A stretch of 32,512 nucleotides of DNA from Methanobacteriota archaeon (lineage in GTDB: Archaea > Thermoplasmatota > Poseidoniia > Poseidoniales > Thalassarchaeaceae), in the NCBI GenBank assembly GCA_002716085.1, contig PAYZ01000025.1:1-32512 (forward strand), written 5' to 3'. Position numbers and translations under genes: made by a program. The notes beneath the pieces were generated by a model. It was not told the DNA's origin and did not search any database. It was given only the letters and a program-made list of their open reading frames with translations. Of this stretch, positions 29,840-32,512 are shown piece after piece. Position 1 is the first letter of the stretch. The number at the start of each line of letters is the position of its first letter.

Positions 29840-32512
29840 CTACTCTTCCCTTCCCCAGCGGGAGATTGCCATTGCTGCTAGAGTGAGGGATACCGCTGCC
29901 GCCGCAGGGGAGAAGCCCGGTAGGGAAGTGCTGCTGCCTCCTTCCTCGCCTGAGTCAGATTGCTGGCCACCGCTTGATCCCGATTGCTCGTTGTCTCCGA
30001 CGCCATCTCCGTTGGAGTCCCTCCACTCGGAGGGATCGTAGGGGAATGCGTCGTTGTTGTTTCCGTAGCCGTCCCCATCGGAGTCTGAATATTCGTTGGG
30101 GTCGTTTGGGAAGGCGTCCGAGTTGTCTCCGACTCCGTCGTTATCGAAGTCATATTGCTCGTAGGGGTCGGATGGGAACTTGTCCGTGTTGTCGCCGACT
30201 CCGTCCCCGTCGGAGTCCGAGTGCTCCCTGGGGTCGTTGGGGAAGGCGTCCGAGTTGTCTCCGAACCCGTCCTTGTCGGTGTCGGAGGTCTCAGTGGGAT
30301 CCAGTGGCAGGGCATCGAGAATGTCTAGGGTGCCATCATTGTCGTCATCGGGGTCCGCGTTGTTGCCCATTCCATCTCCGTCGGTGTCGATGTACTCGTT
30401 GGGATCGTCCGGGAAGGCGTCATCGCCGTCCTTCACTCCGTCGAGGTCGCTGTCTTCGACGTTGCTAGAACTCAGTGGGAAGTCGTCGAAGTCGTTGGGG
30501 GTGCCGTCTCCGTCTACGTCGTCATCAGAGTTGTCGCCTATTCCATCGCCGTCGGAGTCTGTTGACTCGTTGGCATCGTTAGGGAAGGCGTCCGAGTTGT
30601 CACCCACGCCGTCACCGTCGGAGTCGATTGACTCGTTGGCATCGAATGGGAAGGCGTCCAGATTGTCAGTTATGCCGTCGCCGTCGCTGTCGTCCTGGTC
30701 GTCGTCTATCCCGTCGCCGTCGTCATCGGTGTCGGCGTTGTTCCCTATACCATCTGCGTCGGAGTCCTGTGTCTCGTTGGCATCGAAGGGGAAGGCGTCC
30801 GAGTTGTCACCCACGCCGTCGCCGTCCGAGTCTGCGTACTCGAGCGGGTCGAATGGGAAGGCATCATCGCTGTCACCGACACCGTCGTTGTCCATGTCCG
30901 TGTCACAGGGGCCGACAGCGGAGTTGGAAGCCCAGACGATGGTCGACTCGTTCCACGACTTGAGGAAGGAGTCAATCTGGATCTGGCACACGTTCAGGTC
31001 CACGAAGAATGTCCCTGGCATCAAGAACAGGTACTCGTCGGCTCCTGCGATGGATGAAGAGTACTGGGTGTGGTTGTAAACCTCGAACCCATCGAATGAA
31101 ACTACCACGTTCATATGGGTGTCGAACGGATACTCTGGACTGGAGAGTGTCACGTCAACCCAGTAGTCCGAAATTCCAAGGGTGGCGTTGTTGCCCGAAA
31201 CTGAGAATTCGTCTATGCCGAAGTAACCGAGCTCCACCTCCGTGATGGCAAGGGCGGTCGGTTCCACGCAAGGCGCATCTAGGGAAATTGTGGTGTTGTC
31301 GACCTCATCTCCGTCGTCGGTATTCAACCATGCGTTGAAGGTGATCTCGCAGGCATGTTGGTCGAACCAGAAGGAGTTAGTCTCCCAGGACATGTCCCAA
31401 TCGTCGGCAGAGTCTTCGTAGACCCACTGAGTCTCGCACGTCTCTAGTCCGAATAATGAAACGTTGTCTACGAGTATCTCGTAGCACAGGTCGAACCAGT
31501 CCGTCCAATCATCGTAACCCTCGCCGGAGGAGTTGTCGATGTACACGGAGAACTGGTAGCCAGCTTCGGAGACGTTGATGAAATCGCCTTCCGAGACTTC
31601 CTCCCAGACCCAGTGCTGCTCGTCGAGGATCTGAATATCCACGATCTCCGTCACAGGGGGATCCTCGCAAGGAGCGTCAAGGGAAATTAGGACGTCGTCC
31701 ACCAGATTGTCATCTTCGTCCCAGAGAGTGACGTTGAATTGCACAAGGCAGTCGTATGTGCCTAACCAGAACGTGTGAGTCTCCCAGTACATGTCCCAAC
31801 CGTCGGCGGGGTCGTCAATGGCATTCTGGGTCTCGCACGTCTCTAGTCCGAATACTGACACGTTGTCTACCAGGATCTCATAGCACAGGTCGAACCAGTC
31901 CGTCCAGCCGTCATCCCAATAGTTTGTCGCGTTGTCGATGTAAACCGAGAACATGTAGCCGAAATCGGTCGAGTCGATCGAGTCGCCGTCTGAGACCTCT
32001 TCCCAAGTCCAGTTCTCCTGGTCTAGGACCTGCAGATAAACGATCTCAGTTGCAGGGGGGTCCTCGCACGGGGCGTTGAGCGAGATGAGGACGTCGTCCA
32101 CATGGTTGTCTTCGTCGTCCCGGAGAGTTGCGTTGAATACCACCAGGCAGTCATAGGGGCTAACCCAGAAGGATGAGCTAGTCTCCCAGGAAATATGGTC
32201 AGATGGGGACCGGGTTTCGCATACTTCACCGGCAAACTCCGAATCGCCATCTATCAGGACCTCGTAGCACAGATCGAACCATTCGGTCCAGTCCTCGGTC
32301 CAGTCGCCCGATGCGTTAGCAACGCCGAGGGAGAATCTGTAGCCGAAGTCAGTAGAGTTGATCGAGTCGCCGTCGGAGACGTCAACCCACGACCAGTCCC
32401 ACTCGTCGAGGATCTGAAGATCCACGATCTCGGTAACGGGTATGTCCTCGCACGGGGCGTTGAGAGAGAGTGTGAAATCGTCAACTAGGATGCCATCTTC
32501 GTCCAGCAAGTC
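29840..32512 (-). CDS. Large secreted TSP3-repeat protein with PGF-CTERM-like anchor (5' end outside window)
   Basis: The open frame runs off the right edge; about 890 residues are visible. Region 1 has at least three related modules of 128-133 residues with fixed cysteines (WFDLCYE, CETQ, DCLV or ACEI, APCEDPP), probably beta-sandwich units. A spacer domain with ALAITEVELGYF follows, then about 16 Asp-rich thrombospondin type 3 repeats (DSDGDGVGDNSDAFPFDP type) that would bind many calcium ions. The end is a Ser/Gly linker, LPGFSPAAAAV, a membrane helix and SRWGREE, resembling the PGF-CTERM signal cut by archaeosortase A. The product is expected to be a cell-surface protein. Its stop at 29840-29842 lies directly after the CCA of tRNA-Met. 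No signal peptide is visible because the N-terminus is missing. Confidence 0.88.
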   Translation of the reverse strand, partial: DLLDEDGILVDDFTLSLNAPCEDIPVTEIVDLQILDEWDWSWVDVSDGDSINSTDFGYRFSLGVANASGDWTEDWTEWFDLCYEVLIDGDSEFAGEVCETRSPSDHISWETSSSFWVSPYDCLVVFNATLRDDEDNHVDDVLISLNAPCEDPPATEIVYLQVLDQENWTWEEVSDGDSIDSTDFGYMFSVYIDNATNYWDDGWTDWFDLCYEILVDNVSVFGLETCETQNAIDDPADGWDMYWETHTFWLGTYDCLVQFNVTLWDEDDNLVDDVLISLDAPCEDPPVTEIVDIQILDEQHWVWEEVSEGDFINVSEAGYQFSVYIDNSSGEGYDDWTDWFDLCYEILVDNVSLFGLETCETQWVYEDSADDWDMSWETNSFWFDQHACEITFNAWLNTDDGDEVDNTTISLDAPCVEPTALAITEVELGYFGIDEFSVSGNNATLGISDYWVDVTLSSPEYPFDTHMNVVVSFDGFEVYNHTQYSSSIAGADEYLFLMPGTFFVDLNVCQIQIDSFLKSWNESTIVWASNSAVGPCDTDMDNDGVGDSDDAFPFDPLEYADSDGDGVGDNSDAFPFDANETQDSDADGIGNNADTDDDGDGIDDDQDDSDGDGITDNLDAFPFDANESIDSDGDGVGDNSDAFPNDANESTDSDGDGIGDNSDDDVDGDGTPNDFDDFPLSSSNVEDSDLDGVKDGDDAFPDDPNEYIDTDGDGMGNNADPDDDNDGTLDILDALPLDPTETSDTDKDGFGDNSDAFPNDPREHSDSDGDGVGDNTDKFPSDPYEQYDFDNDGVGDNSDAFPNDPNEYSDSDGDGYGNNNDAFPYDPSEWRDSNGDGVGDNEQSGSSGGQQSDSGEEGGSSTSLPGFSPAAAAVSLTLAAMAISRWGREE
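29990..30906 (-). repeat. Thrombospondin type 3 repeat tract, about 16 units
   Basis: In-frame degenerate repeats code for D-x-D-x-D-G-x-x-D/N loops, mostly followed by xDAFPxDPxE. Sixteen such loops can be counted from CDTDMDNDG to DSNGDGVGD. Several copies share long stretches of nearly identical DNA, while others (DVDGDGTPN, DDDNDGTLD) have drifted. Some loops are directly consecutive, others are separated by the longer AFP spacer. Confidence 0.9.
31262..32512 (-). repeat. Cysteine-patterned tandem modules of about 130 residues
   Basis: The boundary motif for APCED/APCVE recurs at 32445, 32061, 31662 and 31262 on the plus-strand coordinates, giving periods of 384, 399 and 400 bases (128-133 codons). 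Between boundaries the order EIVxLQILD, DGDSIxSTDFGY, WTDWFDLCYEIL, CETQ, WExxxFWLxxYDCxVxFN repeats each time. The array continues past the window edge. Confidence 0.85.

Noticed and set aside
29990-30906. Possible CRISPR array because of regularly spaced repeats
   Set aside because: The units are in frame, code for calcium-binding loops, vary in sequence and spacing, and lack unique spacers between constant repeats.
30180-31079. A plus-strand Ser/Pro-rich open frame of 299 codons
   Set aside because: It is the antisense shadow of the TSP3 tract; GAC/GAT-rich repeats give TCC/TCG/CCG codons on the other strand, and no start context or homology supports it.

Overview
The window reads as compact archaeal chromosome, most likely from a marine planktonic euryarchaeon of the Thermoplasmatota (Marine Group II / Poseidoniales type). 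Archaeal markers are an archaeal NMN adenylyltransferase, a DRG-type GTPase with a TGS domain, a replication factor C small subunit, an elongator tRNA-Met with a perfect bulge-helix-bulge intron, and a PGF-CTERM-like surface protein with thrombospondin type 3 repeats. Mixed with these are bacterial-looking genes (smc-scpA-scpB, lgt, icmF, SlyD-like FKBP, LysE, 2-aminophenol dioxygenase-like genes) and a SMUG1-type uracil-DNA glycosylase. The lineage call is inference from gene content, not from a phylogenetic marker. No insertion sequence, prophage, CRISPR array or rRNA was seen, and no gap between genes exceeds 150 bases.

Layout. Bases 1-319 hold the acidic, repeat-built C-terminus of a protein that starts outside the window. 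Next come NadM and an uncharacterised gene (332-1616, minus), a DRG GTPase and TatC (1743-3666, plus), then the operon smc > scpA > scpB (9179 to 3663, minus), whose TATA-like box sits inside a perfect inverted repeat. Upstream lies icmF (9321-12641, minus), a fused B12/GTPase/mutase protein whose substrate-pocket residues fit isobutyryl-CoA. Divergent from it is lgt, a Tes/MJ0619-like radical SAM gene and a small EF-hand membrane protein (12740-15544, plus).

The middle carries an acyl-CoA synthetase with a LysE exporter (minus), SMUG1 with a YbaK-type editing protein (minus), a DRAM/Frag1-like membrane protein, a PAP2/AUR1-like membrane phosphotransferase and a small four-helix membrane protein. 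Bases 21978-24460 are a tight three-gene operon: two LigB-family extradiol dioxygenase subunits, only one with all three iron ligands, and a RidA-family protein. This matches the layout of 2-aminophenol 1,6-dioxygenase plus 2-aminomuconate deaminase. A SlyD-like FKBP, an amino-acid permease with a C-terminal EF-hand pair, PanB, RfcS and an unidentified membrane protein follow. The right edge holds tRNA-Met and the C-terminal 890 residues of a large secreted, cysteine-patterned, TSP3-repeat protein.

The strongest leads are (i) the lgt / Tes-like radical SAM / EF-hand membrane gene set, a possible lipid or lipoprotein module; (ii) the aminophenol-type dioxygenase-deaminase operon in an archaeon; (iii) a recurring calcium-binding theme (EF-hands on a permease and a membrane protein, TSP3 repeats on a surface protein); and (iv) inverted repeats framing TATA-like boxes upstream of smc and the acyl-CoA synthetase gene.
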